Positions 22,594 through 34,257 are shown, numbered from the stretch's first letter. The stretch: 64,000 nucleotides of DNA from Undaria pinnatifida (GCA_012845835.1 JABAKD010000027.1:186001-250000), one strand, 5' to 3'. Numbers and translations are program-made. The notes: generated by a model from the sequence alone, not told the origin.

Positions 22594-24679
22594 ACGAAAA
22601 AAACGACTGCTACTGTCTCCCTCTACAGCTGTGCTCTATGAGATCGATGTGGTACTGTAGGTATAGTAGCCGGTTTGGCGATGAGAAAACAGAGAAAAAC
22701 GCTTGGTATTACCCCCCATTGCTGTGGTCCATGGGGTTGCTGTAGTAGTTACAGTGCGCTTTGGCAGCGGAATATGGAGGTTATCGGGTGTCATGGATAT
22801 GTGGTAGTACCGCGGAGGGCGTTCCTGGTAATGGCTCTCTTGTCGGGTATCGAGGGTCTGAGATTAATACTGCCCTTGTCCCGTGGAGGGTGCCTGGTAT
22901 ATGATGGTATGTGATACCTAGTACTTGTTTTGTTTGTAGGGTGTCACTGGTTTATGGTTGTAATATTTTGCGGAAGGGTGTGTGATGAGCACATTGTGTT
23001 GGATGAGCGGCATGGTGTGTTCACTGCAGGGTATGTTGTGATGATATATTGAGGAGCAACAGGGTAGTTCGTGGGGGACAAGAGCTAGGGCGAAATTCCC
23101 GAAGGAATGAATAGCAGTAATCTACAGTAGCACGAGGGATGTGATACGATACATAATGCACTTTGGCGTTTCCCGCGTTGTGTCCTTGCACCGACAGCCA
23201 CTTTTGCGGATCCTGGCGTTGGCGAGTTTTGTAGTAGTCCAAGGCATGCGGCATGTATTGCACTTTGCGTCGCCAGGGGTAGATATCTTGACATGGGCTG
23301 TTGTTGTACTCTTTGCCGCATTCTGACGGTGGCATGCGGCGTATGGTGTATGTTATTAAACATTAAATAGCATCGCCTCACGCATGCTACGGTACAGGTA
23401 CATGCTGCTGTCTACGGTGTAGTACATGTAGTACTGTTGTAGTAGAACTTGGTTTTTCTGCGCCCCCTCGTATATTCCGTATATTCCGTTTAGCCTACAG
23501 TTTGAGTTTCTCTCCAGCTCACCTATCCACCGACTTGGACAAAAATGAAAGTGCTCCCCGATGGATAGCTGGTAGGTGTACACTGTACAGGAACGGCCCC
23601 CCAATACGGCGGTCTGAGTAATGGCTATTAATGGCTAGTAAGGGCTAGTGAGGGCTAGTAAGGCGGTACCCCGATATAAGGCGGCCGAAAAGCTTGGCAA
23701 GACTGGGTAATTGCACTACAGTACTCACAACCTGGAGTGAATAAGGCGACTTCCCCCAATAAGGCGGCCATATTGGGTCATATAGCTCTATAGCACACCG
23801 CCGCCTTACAGGGGGAGTCTGCCCTACTGAATCACTGGACTACCGGACTACTTCTGTACTCCTGGTGCACGAAGAGCGTAGCTGGCAATACCTGGTACCT
23901 GGTAAGACATTCCGACGATCTTGGGTAGTGAGCTGTTGGACAGTAGTTGCTCACGTTATTAATGATGTAATGCAGGATCCTTGTCAGCCAGAAACATCTA
24001 TTGATAGCACAAGAACTGTTGTTACATCTATTATCTCGTGCACTACGTAGTACCCCTATCGTATCACTTGCCGGCGGCCTTTAGCACAATTGGGAATCTC
24101 GACGTTAGCCTGCGGTGTATCCTCGCATCGAGCATCGAGCATCGCTGTTTGGAGCATCGCTGTTTGGCTGTTTGGCTGTGTGGCTGTTTGGCTGTGTAGT
24201 GGATCATTTGGTGGTTTTTGCTTTTGGCCGGTGTATCTTAGTATCTATCTGCTGTTTTCGTGAAGTTTTTGTGGGTCCTTCTGTTGGCGGATGTGTAACT
24301 GTGCATCTACCTGGTCTTGTTGTGAACTTTTTATTGGTCCATCGTTGGCGGATGTGTATCTTAGCATCATCTATTTGCTGCTGTTGTGAACATGTCGTGG
24401 ACCCTTTCTTTGTCGGAGGCGTGCATTTGTTCTAACCGCCGAGGTTGCAGAACTAAGTTCATGCAGCAGTTCTGCAGGATTTGGCAGCACGCAGCGTGTA
24501 TACAGCACAGCAAGCCAGTTCACGTTCTTGAGCACATTGCTATGCACGTTATGTTGGTGCGGGCCAAGGCTATGGTATGAGGGATATTACTTGTCACTAG
24601 TTTTCTCCGCTAGCTACTTCCACTTGTAGGGCCGCTTATTTGACTTACTTCGAAGTATTGAAGCGGCCCAAGGTCTCTG
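22594..24679. other. No recognisable gene
   Basis: Contains a degenerate 'ggctagtaaggc' type stretch (23620-23790). A run of 'gctgtttggctgtgtg' repeats lies near 24150-24200. Three diverged units of about 66-85 bp lie at 24225-24430, each with 'ggcggatgtgtatctta' and 'tgttgtgaa'. No gene supported. Confidence 0.5.
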
Positions 24680-24850
24680 TTGCGAGTGGATGGCCTCCGC
24701 AATCGCAAGGGGCAAGCTGTAGTTCTTTTTTTGCTTGGCGGGGGATGCACCGCCTTGGGGTATTTTATCACGCTCGTTTTTTTGAGTGGGCTACAGGACG
24801 GTCCGCGGGAGTCGTCCACATCCGGTAGTCAAGATAGGGTTACCCCCCCT
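24680..24850 (+). CDS. Possible membrane-protein exon
   Basis: A plus frame contains a long hydrophobic stretch, AVVLFLLGGGCTALGYFITL, followed by a polar region. A possible acceptor (CAATCGCAAG) lies at about 24712 and possible donors near 24826. There is no ATG in the right place and no partner exon that I can identify. The 24850-25330 stretch downstream is a degenerate repeat ('cagcacagcgt', 'ccctggaccgcac'). Weak candidate. Confidence 0.2.
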
Positions 24851-25348
24851 CCCGTGGCTCAACTGGTTTCTGCAGCACAGCGTGAACACCCTGGGCCATA
24901 TAACGTGGCCGTACAAGTTGTTGTGCTTGGTGCGGTTGTTTTTCTGTGCCTCTCATTTGTACATGATGCCAGCTGGTATCAATATTTGGTAGGTGGCACC
25001 GACCATGGGCACGATGCCCGTTATTTGCGGTACTGCGGCAGCACAGCGTATACCACCCGGGCCGTAGAACGTGGCAGTAGTACTATGGATTGTTGTTTCG
25101 GTACGGTTGTGTCGTAGCTCTATCGGTATCGGCCGCGCTGCGTGTACCAACCACCCTGGACCGCACATCGTCAACCACACTGTAACACCCTGGACCGCAC
25201 ATCATGGACCACACTGTACCACCCTGGACCGCGCAAATATGTGGTTTGGTGCGGCTGTCTCGTAGCTGCACCGGATTCGGCGGCACAGCGTATACGAAGC
25301 ACCATCTTGGGCAGTGCAGCGGGGCGGTAGTAATTTATAACTAATTTT
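24851..25348. repeat. Degenerate ~120-bp repeats
   Basis: Diverged units containing 'gcagcacagcgt', 'ccgtagaacgtgg' and 'ccctggaccgcacatc' phrases. Two 'ccctggaccgc' units lie close together at 25160-25240. No gene. Confidence 0.5.
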
Positions 25349-25410
25349 CAAGGACTTCAGCCGTGAGTTCGACGAATTTCAGGTCAATACTAATCTTTGC
25401 AAGCGGCGTT
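25349..25410 (-). repeat. LAKMSFD element, diverged copy
   Basis: On the minus strand reads LAKISIDLKFVELTAEVLEN and then a stop. The frame is kept with D/E and I/V exchanges. Confidence 0.65.
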
Positions 25411-27220
25411 GTTGGTTCTCGTAATATAGACTACTATATGGGTTATTTTTGTTCTTTAGGCGCGTCTGTCTATTATTCCCTACCATATATACATGGCCTT
25501 CTCTACCATTTACACTTTGAAGTACATGGCAGATTTCCCGAACGCATGGTTAATGGCAGGGCGGGTAAAATGTGGGTTACTTGCGGTGTTTCATTGCGGT
25601 AGGTAGGCACCGGACAGAGATCAGCGATGTGGTTAGACAGTAGGTGTCCGACACCGTTATTCTCTGTATCTTTACGTATATACTTCGTAACATATCACAT
25701 GTAGTGTAACTTTCACCCTTTGTTTTTTTCTTTTCGGTCGCAAGTGCGGATTCCGTATTCCAGCGCATATCACCGCGCTGCGGTACGTATTCCCCCCCCC
25801 CCCCGAAGTAACCGAGTGCTATTCGCTTGGCCGTCAGCAGCTTGCTGCGATGAGTCCATTCGCCAGCAAATGGTACCTCCCTTATAGATATCACGGCGTG
25901 CACCGTGTATCGTTGTGGCAGATGCCCCCAGCCTGGCTGGACCTACATAGACCAAGCCGGCTTGGAGAACCTCTGCATGGTTTTGTTTTTACCGTTGGCG
26001 AATGGCAACCAGACAAGTCTCAAGCTCGTTTTAACTGTATCACTATTGTCCGTAAGCGACGATGATCTTTCACAACAGCTTTCCGAAGGTGTTGACGCCT
26101 CCTTCGTCACCTGGGATCATCAGGATTTCAGCCGGGAGGCCATCAGGCTCAACCTCCGTTCGGATCGCTTCGCCCACTGGCATTCCTATGTTGTATGAGC
26201 TACACCACGTACAACATTGTGTGTGAACACACAGCAACCCAAACATTTTGCACATATATAAACCGTAGCTTAGCCTGCCGCTATTGATACTATTAGACTA
26301 ATCGTGCTTGTTTGGGCCAGGTACCTAAAAAGAAGGCAACATGAACACGTCTACGGAGAAACCCCTCGATGACGTGTCTCTGACATCAAGGAGACCTAAC
26401 ATCTCCGTAATCAATCGTCGATGACGTCCCACCATCGAAAGAGTCAGTCCAGATCTCGAGGTGGCTATTCCGCCACCAAGAAGGTCCGTCACCGTAAACG
26501 GTGTCCCTAAAACATACATATATGTCATATCAAAACATGTCCCTCGGAATCTCGATGAAGTTGTCACCACATCGAAATGATCCGTTTCCAAAACGGTGTC
26601 CGTAAATGTCCCCCGGAGCCTCGATGAAGCTTTCATTCCATCGGGAAAATCCGATACCACGGAGCACGCCCGATCTCCACGATGGGGTGTGCTCTCGAGG
26701 TTGTCCTTTTTTTGTCCGATACGCATTGTCCTGTAACAGTGTATCCGCTGAAGGGGTAGTGTCTCGATTTCATCAGCGACGGCCCGCATGTCAGCGGACC
26801 CCTTGCGGCCGGGTAGGGCATGCCTACCCGAGCTTGCCACTTCTTTTGTCGTGTCCCGTTGTCCGAGTCTTGCACTAGACTCGCCCAAACTGCGGCTGCT
26901 CTTACGTGGATACCCCGATACTGACCGTCCGGGTTAGGTGCGCTCGTAACGTCCGTGCAGCGTTAGGAACCGAATTAATAACGTTTGAGGTCGACGGCAG
27001 GTCATGAACCTGCGCGTGAAATAACAATGAATGGGTTTCGACAGTTAATACTACAGTAATAACCAGGCTATTGATTGCAACACCGTTGCGACTATTTATA
27101 GCACAAACCACTTTACAGTTGAGTCTAACGTGGTGATACGTATTGTTTTCCGTTCAGCCGCATGCTACGATAGCACGATACACAGGGGTATCAAAATGCT
27201 TGCTATGACGGGTAGGCATT
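25411..27220. other. No confident gene
   Basis: Two unrecognised frames overlap at 25905-26255: plus with WDHQDFSREAIRLNL, minus with EPDGLPAEILMIPGDEGG. Either could be an exon, but no splice partner is found. 26330-26700 is a degenerate repeat whose units contain 'aacggtgtcc.taaa' and 'ctcgatgaag'. Confidence 0.4.
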
Positions 27221-27508
27221 ATGACCTTTCGCCTAGAGCTGCCCCATATCGTTAAGACAGGTACCCCCATTTACTTGCCATACGGTTTCTATTTTGCGAT
27301 ATCTTTCGTGATATACGGTATCAATATATGCACATCTGACTTTCAAGGACCCCTTGACACAAATATGGGTGGTTTCAGTGCACTTCTTGTTTTGGCATTT
27401 TTTTTCGTTTTGTACCTACTGTATGTAGGACATGAGATTGTTCCTCGGGTTGCAATAATATCGTTTTCCTCAAAACAAACGAGTTGTTGGGTGTGGCATA
27501 CACAGTAG
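27221..27508 (+). CDS. Possible two-helix membrane ORF
   Basis: A 95-codon frame starts at an ATG and contains two hydrophobic stretches (about residues 17-36, YLPYGFYFAISFVIYGINI; and about 53-70, FSALLVLAFFFVLYLLYVG) with a polar loop between. It ends just before a (GTT)n tract. I do not recognise it. T-rich DNA easily yields hydrophobic frames, so confidence is low. Confidence 0.22.
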   Translation: MTFRLELPHIVKTGTPIYLPYGFYFAISFVIYGINICTSDFQGPLDTNMGGFSALLVLAFFFVLYLLYVGHEIVPRVAIISFSSKQTSCWVWHTQ

Positions 27509-27522
27509 TATAGTATACACAA

Positions 27523-27525
27523 TAG

Positions 27526-27594
<69 letters not shown>

Positions 27595-27600
27595 CGTCGT
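27523..27600. repeat. (GTT)n microsatellite
   Basis: About 25 GTT units ending in GTCGTCGTT. Confidence 0.95.
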
Positions 27601-28530
27601 TGCCAAGTAGTATATCAAGAGAGGAGCGTCATAAAAAGAAAGGTGCACCTCCACCGCAGCATGAGATTAGTTAGGGTTAGAGTTAGGGTTAGAGTTAGAT
27701 TGTGTCCAACAACATAATGCCTGGTATGTATCGTTTGCTATCCTGCCCGACCAAGAGGCATTCTCAAGTCCGTCTTTGAGAAAACTGTAGAGCGACCTGC
27801 GATAAAAGAGTGACGAATGCTGCTATATGAAAATGCACCCCACCCTCCTACGTTAGGGTAGCTCTGGTCCTCCCTCTAAAATCCCCGTCAGGCAGTCAAA
27901 GTCAGTGAGTGAGAAATGCCATGGACCACGATTACGGTGGTAATTTTGTCATTTTTAGTCACTTTGATCACTATGAATCACGTTTGGTAACTTTTAGTCA
28001 TTTTTCGCCACTTTCAATCCCTGTTTTGTTAGTCAACGTTAGACTAGACTAGTTACTTTAAATAACCTCAGACTAGTCACTTTTTAGTCACTTTTTAGTC
28101 ACTTTTAGGGCTTGCGATCAAGGCTACCCTGTATATATTTGCAATGTTAAGCTTGTGCGTTTCATGATATAGCAATTTTCACCACGGTCATCATTGCGCG
28201 ATTGAGGCGATTGACATGCCACTATGCGCCAAGGCGATAGTCTAGTGATAGTCTAATGATATTAATAGTTCATATACATACCTGTTTTTGAGCGAAATTC
28301 AGAACCACCCGCGCGACTAGCCTATGCCTGCTATTCGGTAACGAAGACGGGGCTGCAATACTACGTTTAATCTATGTATAAAAATGCATTAATGCTATAT
28401 ATAGCGCTATACGAAGTCTACTGCTATAATACCGCAGCCATGCTGAATAGGTGGTGCTTTATGAATGGCTGCACGCGTGCTACCAAAGGGGTAGAACGTT
28501 TTGGTTAAAACACTCCTTTCTGAACGACGG
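27601..28530. other. No recognisable gene
   Basis: Includes a TTAGGG-related tract (27668-27700), TTAGGGTTAGAG repeats, and a 'tttttagtcac' repeat (28075-28105). No gene seen. Confidence 0.6.
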
Positions 28531-29030
28531 TGTTGAGTAGGTTGGTACGTGTGGCGCCCCGGTGGTGGTGTAGGTGGAGGAGAAAGGTGGCGTAATAGCC
28601 GGTGATCGGTAAACTACGAACTGCTAACTAAGGCGGGTGTGATAACCCGATTTACGTGCGTGGTGAAGCGTGATAGCTCAGGTGTGAAAACCCGGAAATG
28701 GAGCTCGGAACTGTGGCGTGGTAGCCGGGATGTAAATACACAGGCGTGGTAAGCCGTGCAGTGGTGAAGGCGTGATAGCCCTTGCAATATAGACGGGGCG
28801 TGGTAGCCCTTGGCGTGGTAGCCGTAGAAGAGACACAGAGAAGACACAAGGTAGAGGCAAAAATCGAGTCGAAAAATAGAGTGATATTATTCGGGCACAT
28901 AAAAACCCACAACACAAAATCCCGTTGTGGAGATCCATCCCACACATATACGAAACCCCCAAAATTCTCCGATCCATCTTTTCGACGGATTCTCGTTTGC
29001 AATCTGACAATGGAGTGAGTACGTCCAACA
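28531..29030 (-). repeat. 3' LTR of the Copia element
   Basis: 500 bp, with TGTTGAGTAGG and ACGTCCAACA ends on the plus strand. It holds degenerate 'gcgtggtagcc' repeats (28640-28820). It differs from the other LTR at few positions. Confidence 0.95.
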
Positions 29031-29352
29031 GCCCCCCTACTCGCAACATTGTCATGATTTATCCAGTCTACCTTTTTAAAACGTACATTCTCAGATACCA
29101 ATATACTGCAGAGTTTTTCTTTACTCAAGTAAGTCCAGAAAACGAAAAATAAATGTTGCATTTGCAAAAACACTCAAATCCGTTCTCATCACATCCATGA
29201 CCATTGATACTCAAACACTATTCAGTATTTTCCATCGATCAATTTGGATGCAAGTCCTTGAACCCTCATAAAGATACATCAGAAAACAAAACAAAGATAC
29301 ATGTATGTAAGAAATAGAAAGTCAGAAAATCAAACACTATCCGAGAGAGAAA

Positions 29353-30390
29353 TCACGTCACATTCATCACTATCCCCCGGTGAAATTCAAACTCCCTCTC
29401 AGGTAACGCCTTGGTGAGGAAGTCAGCATGCTGGTACTGCGACGCTACGTGGATAATTTCGACCTCCTTCCTTTCTACCAGTTCCCTCAAAAAGTTATGC
29501 CTCGCGTCAATGTGCTTCGAGTTCGAGTTCGAAATCGGGTGCTTTGCGATTTGGATGGCACCCTCGTTATCCTCATACATGGCAATACATGGCATCCTTG
29601 CCTTCGGCAACATGAAACACCAAACCTGCCTCAAAAATAAAATCTCCTTCCCCATGTCCGACATAGCCATATACTCCGCCTGAGTAGTCGAGAGAGTCAC
29701 ACACTTCTGCGTCTTGGAGTACCACGAAACAGCCCCCCCCGCACACATCACTACCCCCCCCGACACGCTTCTCCTGTCCGTACTGCGCGAAGCATAGTCG
29801 GCATCTGCGAACGAAATCAAACTAATCCCCGTCAACGTCCCCTTCTGAAAGGAAAATATAAAAATAACTCGTCCTCATTGCATACCCTAGTATACTACGT
29901 ACCGCTTTCCAGTGGATCAGCTTCGCCATGTCCGACATAGCCATATACTCCGCCTGAGTATTCGAGAGAGTCACACACTTCTGCGTCTTGGAGTACCACG
30001 AAACAGCCCCCCCCGCACACATCACTACCCCCCCCGACACGCTTCTCCTGTCCGTACTGCGCGAAGCATAGTCGGCATCTGCGAACGAAATCAAACTAAT
30101 CCCCGTCAACGTCCCCTTCTGAAAGGAAAATATAAAAATAACTCGTCCTCATTGCATACCCTAGTATACTACGTACCGCTTTCCAGTGGATCAGCTTCGG
30201 CGCACTGCAATACTTTACTACTGCCCTCACTGAATTCGCGATATTCGGCCTGGTCAACAAGGCAATCCACAAAAGCGCACCGATCAACTCTCGGAAAGGA
30301 AACAGAAGATTCGGCTCGTCAACATCATAATCCCAAAGCCTCCAAGTTGTAAGAAATCGGGTTAGCGATGCCCCATTCCACACCATACTT
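29353..30390 (-). pseudogene. Copia pol remnant: RT end and RNase H
   Basis: The minus strand reads a typical RT-tail segment (FRELIGALLWIALLTRPNIA, then HWKAVRSILGYA), followed by RNase H with SFADADYASRSTDRRS, STTQAEYMAMSD, YEDNEGAIQIAKHP and KHIDARHNFLREL, ending at a stop at 29353. A 274-bp tandem duplication repeats the first half of RNase H plus the RT tail. Since 274 is not a multiple of three, it breaks the frame. The catalytic part of RT is missing. Not functional as pol. Confidence 0.9.
29652..30199. repeat. 274-bp tandem duplication inside pol
   Basis: Units 29652-29925 and 29926-30199 are nearly identical. The junction fuses the RNase H phrase MSDMAK to the RT tail phrase LIHWKAV. 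Confidence 0.9.
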
Positions 30391-30428
30391 CTCTCCCAAT
30401 TCTTCCGTGTACGTCTGTTTCGAAATAG

Positions 30429-33400
30429 TCAACCTCCTTGCCTCCCTGTCTCTCTCGTAATAGCAACCCGATTACCACTTAAGCTCGCCCAACGACTTAA
30501 CTGGAACGAAAGCGGCACTCCCCGCCCCGACGGCCCAAGCGACCAATAGCTACCCCCGCTCTCCTCCCCGCCCGTGGTATCGTATGGCGGTGCACCTTTG
30601 CTCTCCTCCACGCCCCCCGACCCCGCATGCTGCTTGCCTCCGCCCCCCAGCTCACCAGATCCGTGCCCCTGCAGGAGCACCCGTTTCGCGTTCAGGGCCC
30701 GCCGGTTGGCCAGCAGCGACAGCAGCACATCCTCCCCCGCATGAGATAGGAGCCTCACCCCGTTGTCGAACGACGTCGCCTCCGGCAGCGGCGTAGAGAC
30801 CGCTTCTTCCGGCACGCCTGAAAGCTGACGGCCCTCCGACCTGGTCCTTCCCGACATGCGCTCGTCGCCCCTCTCGCCCAGCATCCTCGTTGCATGTGGG
30901 GTGAGCGGCGAAGAATATCCTGCGGCGACCGGCGGCGGCTGCCCCCTTCTGTACGTCCGCGGGGCCGGTGTCGCCGCCGGTGATGGCGATGACGATGTCG
31001 TCGAGCCGGCGTCCTCGATGGAAGAGGGAGACCACTCCGGCATCGGCGAACATGCGGCAGGCGGTGTGAGAGCGCTGGGCGAGTGCGCAGGTGGCGGACC
31101 GGCAGCAGCGGGCGAAATAGCAGCCGGTCCGGGCGGCGGCGAGGTGTGAGCGCTGGGTGAGTGCGCGGACGGCGGTGATGACGATCGCAGCGGTGGTGGC
31201 GGCCAGGTGGCTGCTGCAGGCGGTGTACCTGCAGTAGCAGTCGGGTTCGAGCAAGTGGTGTGAGCGCTGGGTGAGTGCGCGGGCGGCGGACCGGCAGCGG
31301 CGGGCGGCATACAAGTCGGTCTGGTCGGCGGCGAGGTGTGAGCGCTGGGTGAGTGCGCGGGCGGCGGACCAGCAGCGGCGGGCGGCATACCAGACGGTCC
31401 GGTCGGCGGCGAGGTGTGAGCGCTGGGTGAGTGCGCGGGCGGCGAGCCGGCAGCGGTGGGCGGCATAGCAGTCGGTCTGGTCGGTGGCGAGGTGTGAGCG
31501 CTGGGTGAGTGTGCGGGCGGCGAACCGGCAGCGGCGGGCGGCGTCGAGGCAATCTCGAATGACACCCCCGGAGGCGTGGGCGGTGCTGGCGCGGAAGGGG
31601 CAGCACTGAATCCCCCCCCCCCGACTGTGGCAGCGGCGCCCATGTAACGTTGAGTCGGGTGGTGTAGAGGGAGTCGTTCGCCGATCCCCGAATGAAGCGG
31701 AGCCTTCCCGCCTATTTTTACACTACGTGCGATGAAGAGCTGCAGGGGAGCTCCGCTGGCTTGAGCTGCGCCGGGAGCCGGAGAAGAGAAAGTTGTAGGA
31801 GCAGAGGTAGACGTGGCAGGAGGCGTGCCCTCTTGCTGTTGTTTGAGCTGCTGCTGCTGCTCGGGGGTCCCCGACTCCGCCGTCGGTGGTGGTGACCAGG
31901 GCCCCGCTGCTGCCCCCCACCCCGAGTACCCCATGTATTCGTTCTCGTAGGGATAATCTGCTGCAAAAGCGTGCCGCGGTGCGTTGGGAAATTTTCCAGG
32001 CGGCAAATTAGGCGAAAGATTCGGCGGCGAATTAGACGGAAAACTAGGCGGTGGCACCTGCCCGAATCCCTCGCCCCTGCCTCGACCGCGCCCGCCCGAA
32101 GGATGATGCCAGTTCTCGTGGCCACGTCCTCCGGGGTAGGTGTTCGCATATCCGCCAGGCCCGGGTTCATGTCCTGGCGGCGGCGTTCTCTGCTGCTCCG
32201 GCGGGTGGCCCCGACTCCAACGCGCACCCGAGTCGTTCGGGTACGGTTGATGGTAGGTGTTCGCATACCCCCCAGGCCCGGGTCCATGTCCTGGCGGCGG
32301 CGTTCTCTGCTGCTCCGGCGGGTGGCCCCGACTCCAACGCGCACCCGAGTCGTTGGGGTACGGTTGATGGTAGGTGTTCGCATACCCCCCAGGCCCGGGT
32401 CCGTGTCCTGGCGGCGGCGTTCTCTGCTGCTCAGGCGGGTGGCCCCGACTCCAACGCGCACCCGAGTCGTTTGGGTACGGTTGCTGTCGATATCTACCTT
32501 CCGCCCCGCGCCCTCCTCCGCGTCCGGCGTACGGCCCGAGTCCCCGCGACTGCAGGTATTCGTGGAAATCACCGTAGTATCTGTCGAATTCTCGACGCAT
32601 TACGATGCATTCGGGGGTGTTGTGGCCTTGCCCCTCGCCGTGGAGCGCGCAGTAGGTGTACGTTCGGTCGCGCTCCCCATACCCCCGATCACCAGCATTC
32701 CTCCCACCCCGGTCGCCCCGACCTACGCCGGCCGCGGTCAGGGCATGCCTTGTCTCCTCTCTCTCTTCTCCTGATCTCCCATTGCGCTCCAGCTCGTGAG
32801 CAGCTCTCCTGAGCAAATCTTCCATGGTACGACTCGAAAGATCGGGAAGGAGAAGCACGTGGTCACTACAGAGCTTAAAAGATGGTAGCATTCTACGGGC
32901 AATATGTTTGCACATAGATGCGTCTGGTCGTTTATCTCCGTATGATTCCAGCTTCATCCTAATGGCCTTTGCCCTACCGTAAAATGACACGATGCTCTCT
33001 CCCTCCTTCTGCCTCAGTTCGTTCCACTCATCCTCTACTGTCTCCCTCTCATGTTCACTTTTGACAGCGTAGTGAGACTCAAACACCCTCCACGCTTCTT
33101 GGGGTGACCCCGCAGCAAAAATCATTTCTTGGACTGGTTGGGCTGTGATTTTTGCGATAAGTTGTGACCATAGCTTGAGCGACTTATCTACTCTCTCCTT
33201 CCCAAAGTAACTCCTGAGTCGTGACAGGTCTACATCCGGAACCCCCACTGGTATTGATTCTCCCCTCAATACGTCCATCAACCCTTCAGCCGAGACCCAG
33301 GAAAGAACAGAACCTCGGAAAACACGGAAAGCTGATCCAACACTTTGCCCGCTGTCAAACTTTCCAGACCAAGCAAGCATTTCATTTTTCTGACGAATTT

Positions 33401-33704
33401 CTATGGGTCTAGACTCGTACGTGCCTGCTGATGGGGCGGTTGGCCCTCTCTCGTTGGTCATCTGCAGTACTTGGCGAAGGGCGTTGGCTAGGTCCGCGAT
33501 CATGTTCGATGAAGTTGCTGATGGAGCTGCCGCTGCTGTTGTTTCATGGTGTTGTTCATTGGCGGGGAAGGACTCGCGTCCGTCTCCTCCATGGTGTTGT
33601 GCATTGGCGGAGGAGGATTCGCGTTCCTCTCCCCCGTTGCCTACTCCGCCGGGAGGGGTGCTCAAGCTTTCCCCCGACGAAGGTCCTGTGTCGGTTCTCC
33701 TCAT
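30429..33704 (-). CDS. Copia gag-like polyprotein with Pro-rich extension
   Basis: A 1091-codon frame starting 54 nt inside the 5' LTR. Residues about 90-300 resemble the Copia gag/UBN2 region (LKLWSQLIAKI, SPQEAWRVFESHY, EWNELRQKEGESIVSFYGRA, MEDLLRRAAHELER). Near residue 350 there is a zinc-knuckle-like YCALHGEGQGHNTPEC (C-x2-H-x5-H-x4-C). Then come three 39-residue repeats (QPYPNDSGARWSRGHPP... GGYANTYH; plus-strand 32136-32490, period 117 bp). Next is a long Pro/Ala/Ser region with about six PPAHSPSAHTSPP units. The last ~200 residues (RTRSEGR...) resemble the linker normally found between integrase and RT. This suggests an in-frame deletion that removed protease and integrase and fused gag to that linker. 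Confidence 0.88.
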   Translation of the reverse strand: MRRTDTGPSSGESLSTPPGGVGNGGEERESSSANAQHHGGDGRESFPANEQHHETTAAAAPSATSSNMIADLANALRQVLQMTNERGPTAPSAGTYESRPIEIRQKNEMLAWSGKFDSGQSVGSAFRVFRGSVLSWVSAEGLMDVLRGESIPVGVPDVDLSRLRSYFGKERVDKSLKLWSQLIAKITAQPVQEMIFAAGSPQEAWRVFESHYAVKSEHERETVEDEWNELRQKEGESIVSFYGRAKAIRMKLESYGDKRPDASMCKHIARRMLPSFKLCSDHVLLLPDLSSRTMEDLLRRAAHELERNGRSGEEREETRHALTAAGVGRGDRGGRNAGDRGYGERDRTYTYCALHGEGQGHNTPECIVMRREFDRYYGDFHEYLQSRGLGPYAGRGGGRGAEGRYRQQPYPNDSGARWSRGHPPEQQRTPPPGHGPGPGGYANTYHQPYPNDSGARWSRGHPPEQQRTPPPGHGPGPGGYANTYHQPYPNDSGARWSRGHPPEQQRTPPPGHEPGPGGYANTYPGGRGHENWHHPSGGRGRGRGEGFGQVPPPSFPSNSPPNLSPNLPPGKFPNAPRHAFAADYPYENEYMGYSGWGAAAGPWSPPPTAESGTPEQQQQLKQQQEGTPPATSTSAPTTFSSPAPGAAQASGAPLQLFIARSVKIGGKAPLHSGIGERLPLHHPTQRYMGAAATVGGGGFSAAPSAPAPPTPPGVSFEIASTPPAAAGSPPAHSPSAHTSPPTRPTAMPPTAAGSPPAHSPSAHTSPPTGPSGMPPAAAGPPPAHSPSAHTSPPTRPTCMPPAAAGPPPAHSPSAHTTCSNPTATAGTPPAAATWPPPPLRSSSPPSAHSPSAHTSPPPGPAAISPAAAGPPPAHSPSALTPPAACSPMPEWSPSSIEDAGSTTSSSPSPAATPAPRTYRRGQPPPVAAGYSSPLTPHATRMLGERGDERMSGRTRSEGRQLSGVPEEAVSTPLPEATSFDNGVRLLSHAGEDVLLSLLANRRALNAKRVLLQGHGSGELGGGGKQHAGSGGVEESKGAPPYDTTGGEESGGSYWSLGPSGRGVPLSFQLSRWASLSGNRVAITRETGRQGG

Positions 33705-33758
33705 TGGCGCTTAGCAACGCACAACCCACTCGTTCGTTGAAGATCGTTGACGCTAGCG

Positions 33759-34257
33759 TGTTGAGTAGGTTGGTACGTGTGGCGCCCCGGTGGTGATGTA
33801 GGTGGAGGAGAAAGGTGGCGTAATAGCCGGTGATCGGTAAACTACGAACTACTAACTAAGGCGGGTGTGATAACCCGATTTACGTGCGTGGTGAAGCGTG
33901 ATAGCTCAGGTGTGATAACCCGGAAATGGAGCTCGGAACTGTGGCGTGGTAGCCGGGATGTAAATACACAGGCGTGGTAGCCGTGCAGTGGTGAAGGCGT
34001 GATAGCCCTTGCAATATAGATGGGGCGTGGTAGCCCTTGGCGTGGTAGCCGTAGAAGAGACACAGAGAAGACACAAGGTAGACGCAAAAATCGAGTCGAA
34101 AAATAGAGTGATATTATTCGGGCACATAAAAACCCACAACACAAAATCCCGTTGTGGAGATCCATCCCACACATATACGAAACCCCCAAAATTCTCCGAT
34201 CCATCTTTTCGACGGATTCTCGTTTGCAATCTGACAATGGAGTGAGTACGTCCAACA
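33759..34257 (-). repeat. 5' LTR of the Copia element
   Basis: 499 bp with TG...CA ends. A single 'cgtggtagccg' length difference separates it from the 3' LTR. Downstream on the minus strand the first internal bases are CGCTAGCGTCAACG, which is not a standard TGG-type primer binding site. Confidence 0.95.

Larger units (their letters stand above)
28531..34257 (-). mobile_element. Copia-type LTR retrotransposon, non-autonomous
   Basis: Two 500/499-bp LTRs (28531-29030 and 33759-34257), each with TG...CA ends, flank a 4.7-kb interior read on the minus strand. The order is 5' LTR at the right, a gag-like frame (33704-30429), a degenerate pol remnant (about 30386-29353), a polypurine tract GAGTAGGGGGG just before the left LTR, and the 3' LTR. 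No integrase, protease or main reverse-transcriptase motifs are present. Only the end of RT and RNase H remain, with a 274-bp internal duplication. The 5-bp flanks do not match, so no target duplication is visible. The near-identical LTRs suggest a fairly recent origin or gene conversion. Confidence 0.93.

Noticed and set aside
30584-33796. Several 200-280 codon frames overlapping the Copia gag
   Set aside because: Alternate-frame shadows of the Pro/Arg-rich gag repeats.
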